Positions 24,600-37,843 of a stretch of 64,000 nt of DNA are shown piece after piece. Origin of the DNA: Perca fluviatilis (taxonomy: Eukaryota > Chordata > Actinopteri > Perciformes > Percidae). Below the pieces are notes generated by a model, which made no database searches, was not told where the DNA came from, and saw nothing but the letters and a program-made list of their open reading frames with translations. The stretch lies in contig NC_053127.1 in NCBI RefSeq assembly GCF_010015445.1, positions 27,142,215 to 27,206,214 on the forward strand, given 5' to 3'. How positions within the stretch are numbered: the stretch's first letter is position 1; each line of letters begins with the position of its first letter. The translations under genes were made by a program, and so were the position numbers.

Positions 24600-24700
24600 T
24601 TCACTCTAATACTTTTTATTTATCGCAACTAATATTGTTATGGCGATATTCAGCAATGTTATCGCATATTGCATATTTTCCTCATATCGTGCAGCCTTAG
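24600..24700 (-). mobile_element. hAT-type MITE, terminal fragment
   Basis: The end cctcatatcgtgcagcctta, preceded by atcgcatattgcatatt, is the inverted terminus of a common fish hAT MITE. No opposite end or duplication was found. The upstream 250 bases (taccgcgaaagac) may be part of it. Confidence 0.55.
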
Positions 24701-24908
24701 TTATTATCACATTAGTCATTAGTCATCGGCCTGTTCCTTAAAAATAATCTACATAAGTATATGATTGTCTCCATTATTAGATCTGGGACATTGTTGCTTT
24801 TGCGCTCATCCTTTGCTGAATGAGGTGTGAAAATAATGAATTGCAAGATAAGCATATGTGTGGCTGTGGTGTGACAATTGAGCTACACAGATTTTAGAAA
24901 GAGTTTAA

Positions 24909-25342
24909 AGGAACAGTTCGACCAATAACTTTCTTGCGTGAGTTGGATGAGAAGATTGATACCACTATCATGTCTGTACGCTAAATTTTGAAAATCTAGA
25001 ACCAGCGATTAGCATTAGCTTAGCATAAAAAAATGAAAAGGGCACAACTTAATGCCATTGCAATCGTTAGACCAATCAAAACCACAGTCAGCAGGTTTTT
25101 CCGCCAGAAAAGTTGTTTGGCCCGGCAGCTTTGCACTAAAATGAAAATAGCTGGTCCGCCTTAATGATCAGTCCACCTTAAGTGAGCCTGGCTCAAAGTT
25201 GTTACTAAAGTTACGCACACAGTGTGAGTTATTCCTTACACATTTTAGTAAAAAGAAAAAAGAAAAAAAAACATCTTAACAATACATTGAGGTCATGCTG
25301 AAGTCCGGTGTGGAGTTATGCCCAAAATGTCGAACTATTCCT
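24909..25342. mobile_element. TTAA-flanked MITE (Kolobok/T2-like)
   Basis: The inverted ends AGGAACAGTTCGACC and AGGAATAGTTCGACA are flanked by TTAA at 24905-24908 and 25343-25346. The 434-bp interior contains agcattagcttagcat and no coding frame. The TTAAAGGRR ends match the T2 type. Confidence 0.85.
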
Positions 25343-25346
25343 TTAA

Positions 25347-27200
25347 AGTGCCAGGGTTCATTTTTTTGTGTGTGATGGTGTAGCAGTGTTTTATAATATT
25401 GGCCTAACTAAGAATGCAGCATCAATGAATTCTCAGTGCATGCATTAGTCCACTTTTCAAAAATGGATCAGGTCAGCGTAACTGTATGCTAATGAATTCC
25501 TATCACCAGGGACTGTATACTTAGTCTGTGTACTATTTTAATTTTGCTATTTTGGTTCTGGCATCGCTGTGACCAGAAACGGATTATATTATATTTTAAC
25601 ACCTAATGTACTTTCACACATTTGAAATTCAGTGAGAGGCCAGATGTGTACAATAGGAGACATACTATTAACATTACAACAGGCTCGATCCAGGCTTTAT
25701 ATGAGCTCTTCTGAGGCAAAAGGGCACACTCCTTTTATGCACCTGTCATTTCATCATCCTTTTGCTTTCCCAACATCCTTTATCCTTTACTGTGTGTGTG
25801 TGTGTTTGTGTGTTTGTGTGTTGGATAAAAAAATTGGTACGTCAAGGGCTGCTGAAGCAACCCTCTGCCTCCACTCAGGGGAATACAAATACACCACTGC
25901 TTTTGTGAGTTTTTTTAAGGGCTACTTTAACAGTAGCACACTCCCTCTGTACCACTAACCACTGACCCTGAAACAGCCCAGTTCACAGGCTACAACAGAC
26001 CCAGTCCCACCCTTCCTGTAGCATAGCATAGTGTAATGTAGTGGATTACCAAACATGTGGCTGTAATTGCATCCTTTCTCTTCAGCCCCTGAAACTGTGT
26101 TAATGGATTAATGTTAAGCGTTGACCACACACCCTCTCCTCCTCCTCCTCGCTGAGTAAAGTGGTGAGCGGATGCTCAAAGCCACAGCTGCCTTGTTCCC
26201 CCAAGAGGCTGAAGTCTTTCTGTTTTAGCTCTACTGTTTAGGCCACAGCTGATCAAGGCAACATTTTCATATCTTTTCTATTCCACTGAATCTTCTCACA
26301 GCACTGTTTGTTGCACATATGCTGTAGTTTTGAAGGCAAACACACATGTGCATACAAAGTGCAGAAATGAAATACATTTAAAAGCTGCACAGGCTTAAGT
26401 TAAGGTGCAGAGCTGTATGCACTCACATCTGTGTAAGTACACACTCCCAAACAGAATGACTGGCCCAGACCTCTCATCAGTCATCCTCTGCCCCATTTGT
26501 CCAGTCAGCAGCATAAGTGGTAGACTCCCAGGCGGCTATTAGTGTTTTTTTTGTGTGTGTGTGTGTGTGTGTCAGTTACAAATTCTTTTTTTATTTAATA
26601 TTTTCCATCTCGCCCTCTGCTTTTCCACCTTTTTTGTCTTTCCTCTTGTCTTGATCTAAGTAGTTCATTATTATATTCTGCGGGGTAAAAGGATTTTTAT
26701 TTTTATTTTTTTTACCCATGATCTGATTTTAGAAGCAATTTGACGGTGCCATTGTCTCCGTTTTCAGACTCTAACCAGTTCATCGGTTAGCTCTGAATTG
26801 GGTATCATATTGGTTGTTGTATTTCGTAGTTGCTTCAGTGGTTTGTGTACAATGGACAGCTTTGTATTTTTGTCTCTTTCACTGATGAAAACGTGTTAAT
26901 TTGACTTGCCTAATTTGCAATAATTAAAGATAGATTGTGTTGACATGTGGGTCCAGTATTTGCCTTTTTTTTTATATATATATCAGATAGGAAACAGATT
27001 GTTGTAGAGCTCCTGTGACTAGCCCCGTGGCCCAATAGCTTTGTCAAATTGTACCCTTGTATCCACTGACCTGAGACTCTGTTACACAACTTTCTCAGAG
27101 TAGTTGGCTGTCTGGATGGATGGCTATGAATAAAAGGGAAAACATAGAAGGAAACATCAGAGGAAGGAAGGCAGAAATAATTGAAAAAGTGGGGACATGA
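25347..27200. other. intronic stretch, no gene seen
   Basis: Apart from short tgtgtg tracts (25793-25820, 26552-26572) and a cctcctcctcctc run (26138-26150), nothing was recognised. Confidence 0.6.
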
Positions 27201-27575
27201 GTTTTAAATAGGGCTGCAGCTATCGATTATTTTAGTAATTGAGTATTCTACCGATTATTCCATCGATTAATCGGATAAGAAATACTTTAGTTTTATTGAA
27301 GAGCAATAATATACAATAGTTTGGTTGAAGTTTTGGAAAAAGCTACATTTTTATTGCTTACAATATCATCTCTTCAAAAACTAAACCTATTAAGTGCATT
27401 TAAGTGCCATATTACAGTGTTTTTAAAGAAAACCTATTTTCTGAAATGCAATAACAACCTCAAACTAAGGCATACATTAAACATACATAAACATGACCTT
27501 AAGTTGTGCAACTTAACTTTCAGAACTACAAGTTTCAACCTGAGACTGATCTGTATATAGGCCTATAAGTATATA

Positions 27576-29212
27576 CAGTGCCTTGCGAAAGTATTCGGCC
27601 CCCTTGAACGTTTCGACCTTTTGCCACATTTCAGGCCTCAAACATAAAGATATAAAACTGTAATTTTTTGTGAAGAATCAACAACAAGTGGGTCCCAATT
27701 ATGAAGTGGAACGAAATTCATTGGCTATTTCAAACTTTTTTAACAAATAAAAAACTGAAAAAGTGGGCGTGCAAAATTATTCAGCCCCTTTACTTTCAGT
27801 GCAGCAAACTCTCTCCAGAAGTTCAGTGAGGATCTCTGAATGATCCAATGTTGACCTAAATGACTAATGATGATAAATAGAATCCAGCTGTGTGTAATCA
27901 AGTCTCCGTATAATTGCACCTGCTCTGTGATAGTCTCAGAGGTCCGTGTAAAGCGCAGAGAGCATCATGAAGAACAAGGAACACACCAGGCAGGTCCGAG
28001 ATACTGTTGTGGAGAAGTTTAAAGCCGGATTTGGATACAAAAAGATTTCCCAAGCTTTAAACATCCCAAGGAGCACTGTGCAAGCGATAATATTGAAATG
28101 GAAGGAGTATCAGACCACTACAAATCTACGAAGACCCGGCCGTCCCTCTAAACTTTCAGCTCATACAAGGAGAAGACTGATCAGAGATGCAGCCAAGAGG
28201 CCCATGATCACTCTGGATGAACTGCAGAGATCTACAGCTGAGGTGGGAGACTCTGTCCATAGGACAACAATATGCGTATACTGCACAAATCTGGCCTTTA
28301 TGGAAGAGTGGCAAGAAGAAAGCCATTTCTTAAAGATATCCATAAAAGTGTCGTTTAAAGTTTGCCAAAAGCCACCTGGGAGACAACCCAAACATGTGGA
28401 AGAAGGTGCTGTGGTCAGATGAAACCAAAATCGAACTTTTGGCAACAATGCAAAACGTTGCGCAAAAAATGTTTGGCGTAAAAGCAACACAGCTCATCAC
28501 CCTGAACACACCATCCCCACTGTCAAACATGGTGGTGGCAGCATCATGGTTTGGGCCTGCTTTTCTTCAGCAGGGACAGGGAAGATGGTTAAAATTGATG
28601 GGAAGATGGATGGAGCCAAATACAGGACCATTCTGGAAGAAAACCTGATGGAGTCTGCAAAAGACCTGAGACTGGGACGGAGATTTGTCTTCCAACAAGA
28701 CAATGATCCAAAACACAGAGCAAAATTTACAATGGAATGGTTCACAAATAAACATATCCAGGTGTTAGAATGGCCAAGTCAAAGTCCAGACCTGAATCCA
28801 ATCGAGAATCTGTGGAAAGAACTGAAAACTGCTGTTCACAAACGCTCTCCATCCAACCTCACTGAGCTCGAGCTGTTTTGCAAGGAGGAATGGGCAAAAA
28901 TGTCAGTCTCTCGATGTGCAAAACTGATAGAGACATACCCCCCCAAGCGACTTACAGCTGTAATCGCAGCAAAAGGTGGCGCTACAAAGTATTCACTTAA
29001 GGGGGCTGAATAATTTTCGCCCCAATATTTCAGTTTTTTATTTGTTTAAAAGGTTTGAAATATCCAATAAATTTCATTCCACTTCATGATTGTGTCCCAC
29101 TTGTTGTTGATTCTTCACAAAAAATTACAGTTTTATATCTTTATGTTTGAGGCCTGAAATGTGGCAAAAGGTCGAAAAGTTCAAGGGGGCCGAATACTTT
29201 CGCAAGGCACTG
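27576..29212 (+). mobile_element. Tc1-like transposon, 1637 bp, nested in the hAT
   Basis: The ends are CAGTGCCTTGCGAAAGTATT and the matching inverse, flanked by TA at 27574-27575 and 29213-29214. The terminal inverted repeats are about 210 bp (27576 to about 27790 and about 29005-29212) and still closely similar, which suggests a fairly young insertion. Between them lies a transposase gene broken by frameshifts. It sits inside the hAT at 27209-29888 and is therefore younger. Confidence 0.95.
27967..29013 (+). pseudogene. Tc1-like transposase, frameshifted (DD34E type)
   Basis: Residues 1-75 of the first frame (27967-28422) form a helix-turn-helix DNA-binding region (VVEKFKAGFGYKKISQALN, then STVQAIILKW) followed by a GRPSK hook. 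The frame is lost after about 28270. The first catalytic Asp is in another frame (LWSDETKIE, near 28415). The original frame resumes at 28546, with the second Asp in QQDNDPKH and the Glu in NPIENLWKELK, 34 residues apart as in Tc1 DD34E. All catalytic residues can be seen but they are split over at least two frameshifts, so the copy cannot make an active enzyme. Confidence 0.93.
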
Positions 29213-29896
29213 TATACAGTAAGTTATACCCAGTTTCATTTATATATTTGTTTACAATGTCACATAGCTCTGTTACATTTATGCTAGTGGATCATTGATC
29301 AGCTGTTTCCCCCGTGAAGAGAGAGTGAGAGAAAATGGTACGCAACGATCAGCTGTTTTTCGGGCTCTTTACTACGTATTTTCTTCTATTTGTTTTTGGT
29401 AGTTGTTGTGTTTGGTGTAGTTTCATCGTCCCTACGACTCTGTCATTTACTTTTGTTGGGTCCGATTCGTGGAATGGAGGATTAAGTTAGACTCAATGTT
29501 TTCTGTTGAGATGCTGAAGCACTGATGTCGTGCTATTATTGTGGTAAGCTAGTTTGATTTTGCAGTAGACACTACACACTGTACAGAGTTTTAGTTTTAA
29601 TTACCTTTGAATGGATTCCAAACTTTGGACACTTTCTGTAGTTTTCTCCAGCCTGTCTCTTCTCTTAGCCCCTCACTATTTACGCTGCCGTCAGTCTTCA
29701 TGGCATGTATCCGTATCGACAGCAGCATCAGCCCGGTGTGCGACAGTAATAATCATCCGTGCTGAAACACCGTGAACGATACAACGTTGGTAACATTGAT
29801 TAAATGATGCTTCGAAGCAAATCATTTTGCACTGAGGATTTTTAGCAATCGAATTATTTGAGTTACTCGAGGAATCGTTTCAGCCCTAGTTTTAAA

Positions 29897-31160
29897 TACT
29901 CCTAATAAGAATATAAATCACATTTGTATCACCAATCTTGCTAATATTTGCATTAGCTGACTCAATTACAGTGAATAAGATTGCTAATGCTAGCAGATGT
30001 ATTAGCAGCTTTAATAAATGTAGATTGGGGCTCTCAAAATGTTCTTTTTTAGGGACACATTTGTTCCAGTATACAATTTTATCAGGGGGGGCACTTTGAA
30101 TTTGCAACATTCTCTTTCTCATTTTGTTTATTCCAACATATTACACTGAATAGTGAATTAATAGTGAATTATTATGGTAAGGGTTTTCATTTATTCATAT
30201 AGTGGTAATATTCAGTTGAAAACAGACAGAATCTACATTGGTCTTTGAAAACCACATGCATTTTAGAACAGGTTTAGCCTTAGTTTGCACTGGGTGAAAT
30301 CACTGAATCAGCCACTGGGGCATTTTAGTTTCTCTTTGTTTTAATGACTGAGGGAATCTATGAGCTTTCAAGGGCACGTTTGCCTCCAAGTCCATCATTT
30401 CTCTGCCTAAACAGCAGTGCTCAGAGTGGCTCTGACTTCTGACTCTGGCAGTCTGCAACCTTCAGAGAATTAGCCAGCCTCTTCTCTGGCTTGCTTCACT
30501 GCCACGTGACGCTAAAGCAACATCAAAGGAAAGCTAGATTATGTAAGAGCCACAATATTGGCATTTTGGCATGGCAGAGCCCGGATGGCACGTGCACACG
30601 CAGAGACATGCACATGCACGTACGTCAAAACGATTTTCCCTAATCCGAGTCACTGTGAGGAAGGCTTGGATCTAAGTGCAGATCTGAAGGAGCATAAAAA
30701 AATAAAATAAAATAAAAAAAGCCTATCCTCATTTCTGTACATCCTGTCAGTGTGTTGGAGAGTACTGGAGGTCAGCCCAGCAGGCCATGCTAAAATCCCC
30801 CTGTGGGAGTCAGGCTTGGCCATTTGCCAGTTTATAAAGGGTTAATATGTGCTGTATAAGTCCTACTTTCTTCTGCCAGTACTGCAGATAATAATATGGA
30901 ATAACATGTTTATGTTGAGAAGTAATCTGCTGTCTGTCCTGGTGCCATCCAGCTAGTGCACTCTAATTATAAACTAGAAAAACATGAATGTAATGTTGAC
31001 TGACGGGTCTCACAAAATCAAAATTTGGGCAACTTCCTGTTTTATTGCTGTTTTGAAGCAGACATTTTTTCTTCTTCTTCTTGTGAAAAAGATTACATGG
31101 CACTTGTATTAGGAGCGAATTGCATCAATGGAAATGGAACAGATGCTATCAGTTTTTCGG
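29897..31160. other. intronic stretch, no gene seen
   Basis: No exon or bounded repeat was recognised. There is a short aataaaataaaataaa run at 30700-30718. Confidence 0.6.
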
Positions 31161-31168
31161 GTATGCTT

Positions 31169-32042
31169 TAGGGCTTTGACTTTTGCCCAAAAATCATATT
31201 CGAAGTTCGTTTGTATATTAATATTCGAATATATTCTAATATTTATTAATAATATTTTGACCATTAAATGCCTTCAGTTTAAAAAAAAAATTAAAAGTCA
31301 GACCCTGGATTAAACACAGTGTGCTTTCGACAGGAAGTTCGGAGCTTTCACCGTAGCCTACGTAAGTGGTCTGATGTTTATACTCGTGTGCTGGTGTGTG
31401 CGTCGAGCCAGTGTGTGTGGGCGGTGTTGCCAACTTAGCGACTTTTTTTTCACAAAAGCGACTAGCGACAAATCTGGCGACTTTCTGTAGAAAAGACAGC
31501 GACTTTCTGTAAAATAAAAAAGAGTCGCCAGTATTGTCCAGCGAGCACGCAATGTATTTCTCTCCTGTGGCCGCCGAAACAGTCTCCTTTCTCTTCTGTT
31601 GTGTGACTGAGGAGCAGCCCCCCCCTCCCCTCTGTGCTCTCTCCTCATGTGCAGCAGCACTGAGCAGCAGGTAGGACGGGGCGAAGGGACAGGGTGCGGC
31701 GCCGGTGTAGGTAGGAGAGACAGCGGAACGCGACGGGAGAAAGACGCCGCTGATCTGGCCTGGCCCTGGGCAAGCCTGCCTTCTTTGAGAATTAGGGGGG
31801 AATGCAACGCTACGGAGCCACGGCCGAGAGACGTGCGTCGCCGCGACGTATAGGTACATTTTGAAATGCGTGAAAAAGCCTCGGAATCTGAACTGAAAAC
31901 AACGTTTACAAGCAAACGCATAAAAATAATGCCCATAACAGGTTCGAATATTAAGGGCTGGCTAACATTCGTTCGAATATCATTATTTTTTTTTTTATAT
32001 TCGAATGATATTCGAATAACGAAGTTCGGAGTCAAAGCCCTA
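31169..32042. mobile_element. hAT element, 874 bp, nonautonomous
   Basis: The ends are TAGGGCTTTGACTTTTGCC and GGAGTCAAAGCCCTA, with perfect 8-bp duplications gtatgctt at 31161-31168 and 32043-32050. The subterminal regions are rich in attcgaat. The centre has repeated agcgacttt / tggcgactttctgt motifs and a GC-rich block (about 31600-31850). Open frames of 200-250 codons on the minus strand cover it but show no transposase motif. A related end is at 51750-51810. Confidence 0.92.
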
Positions 32043-32357
32043 GTATGCTTCCAAATTTCACCACACAGTGGTGGGTTTCCCTGGCTGTCACTTTTTCTGG
32101 TTCCCCTCTGCAACCGTGATGGATGGAGCCAACTTCACTGCTGGCTAGCTGCTCCCGGGTTACTCCAGTCCAGTCCCAGTTCTGTCTTTAAGTGTTTAAT
32201 GTTAGACATTTGGCAGTCACATGGCCTGCTTCAGCAAACAGGGGCACAGCCGAGCGATTCTGGATGGCTTCCCAGCAGAGAGTCGTAAGGGAGTTTAATT
32301 CAACTAGGGATGTCTCATTTATCACACCGTACAAAATCTATTTTGACCAAACCACCC

Positions 32358-32359
<2 letters not shown>

Positions 32360-32420
<61 letters not shown>
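32360..32420 (+). repeat. (CT)n microsatellite
   Basis: A perfect CT run of about 30 units, soon followed by a T17 run. Confidence 0.97.
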
Positions 32421-32423
<3 letters not shown>

Positions 32424-32962
32424 CTCTCCCTTTTTTTTTTTTTTTACTCCGTTTGAATAGCCGATGGCTTTACCCTCAGTTTCAAGCAGAAACCGGTCTG
32501 GATCAATGGGATCTGAAAGTGTTTCCAAACATGTCATTTGTGGCTTAACCACAGAGAACAACACAAGCCAACAGGTCCACTTAAACCCCTGGTTCACTGT
32601 GATTATGCAACATTTTTATTATTACCAGGTCAGAATGTTATTATGTTATTAATCAATGAATTGCTATTAGCACTACTGCTGCTACCACGTTGTGGAATAG
32701 TCCCTATAAAATAGCCACTATGTCTTTTGTAGGAAGGAAATTGTGTGTTGTGTTATTTAATCTGTGCTGTATGTCAAGTCTTGAATCATTGCCTTCGCAC
32801 TGTAAAAGCTCCTCCATTATGCTGATCAATAGATGAAGCTGTTCCTTACATTCTCTGTACTGTAACTGTAGAAACAGACATTTAAATCTGTTCTCACACA
32901 CACACATACCGAGCGGGAGAAAGAATCTGAGTCAGCCTTCAGCAGTTTTGTTATGCAATGCC

Positions 32963-34607
32963 GTCGTCTCTACTGCCTCTTCTCCATGCCGTGCTTCTCT
33001 GCTTTGTTTTCAAGCATCTTCCTCCCATTGGGCCCGGTAAGGGGTTCATGCTTATGTAATCTGCTTCATGTTCACTTCTCCAAAACAGCCAGAAAACAGT
33101 TGTGTGACGCTGCTGTGGGAGTGCCAAATGCTCAGTGCTTTAAGTTTGTAACGGAGAAAGAGAGGAAGAGAGACACTGGAAGTACTGAAGGCAGAGTAAA
33201 CAATTAAACGGATGCTCTTCCAGCAATTAAAATCCCACATTTATCAACAAATACTACCACATTAGAGATACAGTATTACTTAAGGAGCATTTCACGATTC
33301 AGAAGATACAGTGTACAGTGTGTTTATAAAGTACACTTTATTAAAAACACACACTTGTTACATATTGTGGCAGCAATAGAAAAGAACATCCCATTATCTT
33401 GAAGCCGAAACTGTGTAGTTGCACACTGTTTGCTAGGGTAAAATCCTGTTGTCTGGCGTTGTCCTTTCTCCCCCCAAATGAAGTGACAAAGACCAAACAG
33501 CTAGTACTGTGTTTCCACTTCACTCAAATCATTTGACCGAATTAAAATCTGTGTCATCAATGACCTGTGTCATAATGTCCTACTACGTCATGCAGTATGT
33601 GCAGCTATCTTGTGATTATCACAAAGCCATCATACGCCATTTTCCTGTCCAAGCATGCATACATAACTATGGGGTTCTACCTGAAATGAAACCTTTCAAT
33701 ATTTCCAAATATATCTTCAGTCAACAGGTCTTTTATTGTGAAAACTCATAGACTGTTACAATTACAGCAACTGTGCAGTTGTAGTGAAGCTGCAGCCCCA
33801 TTTTAAAAACGTGGATGGTTAATTCCACATTGTTCCAAGTGAGTGAGTCCAGCTGAAAGAAGTGAAGGAGAGATTTGGCACCAAGTCATAACATTGACTT
33901 AGCTGCTTGCTCGCCCACGACCCTGCTGGGGTTGTAGTTGTCGGTGCCACGACCGCCTGAGTTCATTCAATGACAACCTTGGAAATAATAGATGAAGCTT
34001 CTGGCTCAGCTGAGTATGTTGTTGTGACTCTTTCACACAGCACAGATACGCTAGAGCAAAGACCTCATGTATCACCGGGGCTGAACGATTTTCTGAACAA
34101 TATTGCCATTGTGATATGAACTGAAACTTATTTCTATAAACTAAATTCCTGGCTACATAACTTTCATTTTATAGTAACAATGATGAACTGCCAGTAATTG
34201 AGGTTTGTCTCACCGACAACCTATAAATGATAATGCTGACGGATCTGTACTTTGCTTGCGCTTGAGCTAATGTTAGCTTCTAACTCTAAAAAACTGTGTT
34301 CAGCATGAATATGCGCCTTATATTTCTGATAATACCTAGCATATTATGCTAGCTCTCTGAAAATGATCAGTTGGTTTTTTATTGTTTACCGGAACAAAAG
34401 CTCTCCAGTGTGTTGGTCTTTTTTGAATCGCTATAAGACACTAGTCAGTCTGACCCCAAATCAACTGTGCAGTCAGTGTATTGCTTAGAAATGAAGGAAT
34501 ATGGAACAAGGTGTAATGGCTTGACTTGACATAAACCGAAAACCTACTGAGGGGCTGCTATACAATATACTTGCCTAACTGATGCATCACTGGTGTGTAG
34601 CATATCG
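32963..34607 (+). repeat. 1.64-kb tandem duplication, copy 1
   Basis: The copy begins gtcgtctctactgcctcttc and ends tgtgtagcatatcg. It repeats head to tail as 34608-36250 at roughly 99% identity by eye. It holds no recognised exon; the short open frames occur identically in both copies. A hAT-like phrase (ggggctgaacgatttt) lies near 34078. Confidence 0.95.
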
Positions 34608-36250
34608 GTCGTCTCTACTGCCTCTTCTCCATGCCGTGCTTCTCTGCTTTGTTTTCAAGCATCTTCCTCCCATTGGGCCCGGTAAGGGGTTCATGCTTAT
34701 GTAATCTGCTTCATGTTCACTTCTCCAAAACAGCCAGAAAACAGTTGTGTGACGCTGCTGTGGGAGTGCCAAATGCTCAGTGCTTTAAGTTTGTAACGGA
34801 GAAAGAGAGGAAGAGAGACACTGGAAGTACTGAAGGCAGAGTAAACAATTAAACGGATGCTCTTCCAGCAATTAAAATCCCACATTTATCAACAAATACT
34901 ACCACATTAGAGATACAGTATTACTTAAGGAGCATTTCACGATTCAGAAGATACAGTGTACAGTGTGTTTATAAAGTACACTTTATTAAAAACACACACT
35001 TGTTACATATTGTGGCAGCAATAGAAAAGAACATCCCATTATCTTGAAGCCAAAACTGTGTAGTTGCACACTGTTTGCTAGGGTAAAATCCTGTTGTCTG
35101 GCGTTGTCCTTTCTCCCCCCAAATGAAGTGACAAAGACCAAACAGCTAGTACTGTGTTTCCACTTCACTCAAATCATTTGACCGAATTAAAATCTGTGTC
35201 ATCAATGACCTGTGTCATAATGTCCTACTACGTCATGCAGTATGTGCAGCTATCTTGTGATTATCACAAAGCCATCATACGCCATTTTCCTGTCCAAGCA
35301 TGCATACATAACTATGGGGTTCTACCTGAAATGAAACCTTTCAATATTTCCAAATATATCTTCAGTCAACAGGTCTTTTATTGTGAAAACTCATAGACTG
35401 TTACAATTACAGCAACTGTGCAGTTGTAGTGAAGCTGCAGCCCCATTTTAAAAACGTGGATGGTTAATTCCACATTGTTCCAAGTGAGTGAGTCCAGCTG
35501 AAAGAAGTGAAGGAGAGATTTGGCACCAAGTCATAACATTGACTTAGCTGCTTGCTTACGCCGACCCTGCTGGGGTTGTAGTTGTCCCGGTGCCCCGCCT
35601 GAGTTCATTCAATGACAACCTTGGAAATAATAGATGAAGCTTCTGGCTCAGCTGAGTATGTTGTTGTGACTCTTTCACACAGCACAGATACGCTAGAGCA
35701 AAGACCTCATGTATCACCGGGGCTGAACGATTTTCTGAACAATATTGCCATTGTGATATGAACTGAAACTTATTTCTATAAACTAAATTCCTGGCTACAT
35801 AACTTTCATTTTATAGTAACAATGATGAACTGCCAGTAATTGAGGTTTGTCTCACCGACAACCTATAAATGATAATGCTGACGGATCTGTACTTTAGCTG
35901 CTTGAGCTAATGTTAGCTTCTAACTCTAAAAAAAACTGTGTTCAGCATGAATATGCGCCTTATATTTCTGATAATACCTAGCATATTATGCTAGCTCTCT
36001 GAAAATGATCAGTTGTGTTTTTATTGTTTACCGAGACAAAAGCTCTCCAGTGTGTTGGTCTTTTTTGAATCGCTATAAGACACTAATCAGTCTGACCCCA
36101 AATCAACTGTGCAGTCAGTGTATTGCTTAGAAATGAAGGAATATGGAACAAGGTGTAATGGCTTGACTTGACATAAACCGAAAACCTACTGAGGGGCTGC
36201 TATACAATATACTTGCCTAACTGATGCATCACTGGTGTGTAGCATATCGG
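34608..36250 (+). repeat. 1.64-kb tandem duplication, copy 2
   Basis: This is a near-identical copy of 32963-34607. Differences cluster in a few spots: 35553-35600 (two adjacent small rearrangements), 35893-35900, an A-run length change near 35932, and 36015-36035. The junction joins atatcg directly to gtcgtctc, with at most two bases of shared sequence. Confidence 0.95.
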
Positions 36251-36722
36251 TTGAATAATTCACATTCCTATTTCACCATCAGGTCCATCCACAGTGTAGA
36301 CGGCGAGCCATGCACACTTAATATCAATTAATAACTTGCATGCAAACAAACAAATGGATTAACCTAGCCTATACTTTCTCCAAACTCCCCATACCACCTA
36401 CTGTGCAAAAGGAGAATTACCTCAAGTAAACGCATACTACTTCATACACAAAATGGCTCCAACACCTGATAAACTGAGCGTGGGTGCTCTTTTTGCTTAT
36501 CCCAAGAATCACTGGTTTAAGCTAAGGTGTAATCTAGCTAGAATACCTAAAATAGCAGCGTTAGCTATATTCTTCGTTCAATGCAAAACATCCTGCCATC
36601 TTCATGTGGGTGAAGCTCTGAAAATCCTTTGTTAGGTTTGATGTTAGAGGGTGTGTCATGTGTCGGAGTGTGTTTGTGTTCCAAGTGTGTGGGGACCTTT
36701 ACCATGTCCTGAGGGGCTAGAG

Positions 36723-36724
<2 letters not shown>

Positions 36725-36752
<28 letters not shown>
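36725..36752 (+). repeat. (GT)n microsatellite, short
   Basis: A run of about 14 GT units. Confidence 0.95.
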
Positions 36753-36754
<2 letters not shown>

Positions 36755-37230
36755 CTATGGACAGCAGTCATCCTGTAGTGCTATGGTAACCACCAACCCC
36801 TTCTTCTTTTGCCACCCATACCCCCTTCCGCTCAGCCAATCGGCGCAGAGTAACACCACCGTTCCCCGCCAATGGTGCGGCTGGCTTGTTTACGTGCTCC
36901 CGGAAGGCAGGGCCAACGATTAAGCATTCAGGTTAGTTGAGCGGAAGAGGGAAGAAGACGAAAAATGAGGGGTGGAGAGGGGGAGACAGGAAAGGGAGAT
37001 GAGGCCATTATGAGTTGAGAGGGCTGATGGATGCACTCGAGCAACGACTAGTTACCCAGACAGTCTCAGGTGAACAAACACATATAGGTCATATATCACC
37101 TCAGGTTTTCTTAAATGGACTCAGATTCCTAAATCATGGATATAAATCAGATTCTCCAAATGTTCACACCCTGTATTAGAAGCTGTCAAACCAAGAATCC
37201 ATTAACCTGCAGGTAGACGGCTCTCTCTCC

Positions 37231-37235
<5 letters not shown>

Positions 37236-37291
<56 letters not shown>

Positions 37292-37314
37292 TGTGTGTGT
37301 GTGTGTGTCTCTGT

Positions 37315-37374
<60 letters not shown>
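37236..37374 (+). repeat. (GT)n microsatellite, compound
   Basis: About 139 bases of GT with ctgt, tctctgt and ttgt interruptions between 37290 and 37322. Confidence 0.97.
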
Positions 37375-37376
<2 letters not shown>

Positions 37377-37763
37377 ACATGCGTGTTTGTGTGGGTATCA
37401 TTAAAGATTAATGGCACCAGTAAGGTTTGGCCTTCTGGTCTCAGTAGGTCATCTTTCTGTTGGGATCAAAATGGATGTTCACATTCAGCCTGGTTGTCTT
37501 TGACATTATAGAGACCCTCGGCGAGAGAAGGGAGAAAAAGAACAGAAGAAATAAAAACGTCCAGGCAGGTAGAAGGTCCAATACATCTTTTAAGAGATGG
37601 GATTGGGGATAGTATGGGAACATAGTTTGTATTTTTAGGGGATGGTTAAGTGAGCTTTTAACCTAGGACGGCAATGTTTAACTCAACACAAAAGAATAAT
37701 CCACATGATCCAGGTGACTTCCACACAGTGAGGCATACAGCTTACAGTATTTATTAAACAGTG

Positions 37764-37843
37764 GTGTCGGATCGGTACTCAGTATCAGCGATACTCAAAG
37801 CCCAGGTATCGGGACTATTACTGAAAAAATAGTCGGACCGCTT
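37764..37843 (+). mobile_element. hAT right-end fragment related to 9270-10204
   Basis: The stretch gtgtcggatcggtactcag to agtcggaccg aligns with the last ~95 bases of the inner hAT at 9270-10204. The terminal cacccta is lost. It is a short relic. Confidence 0.6.

Larger units (their letters stand above)
27209..29888. mobile_element. hAT element carrying a nested Tc1-like transposon
   Basis: The ends are TAGGGCTGCAGCTATCG and ATCGTTTCAGCCCTA, with perfect 8-bp duplications gttttaaa at 27201-27208 and 29889-29896. Without the Tc1 insertion the hAT part is about 1.04 kb and has no transposase frame. Its left end matches the truncated copy at 1476. The right part contains gatcagctgtttttcgggct and a long non-coding body. 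Confidence 0.92.

Noticed and set aside
31236..32113. 207- and 251-codon minus-strand frames
   Set aside because: They lie across the nonautonomous hAT at 31169-32042, overlap each other in different frames and contain no transposase motif.
32953..35396. Short frames of 60-84 codons found twice in the tandem duplication
   Set aside because: They are present in both copies only because the DNA is duplicated. None has a recognisable domain or good exon signals.
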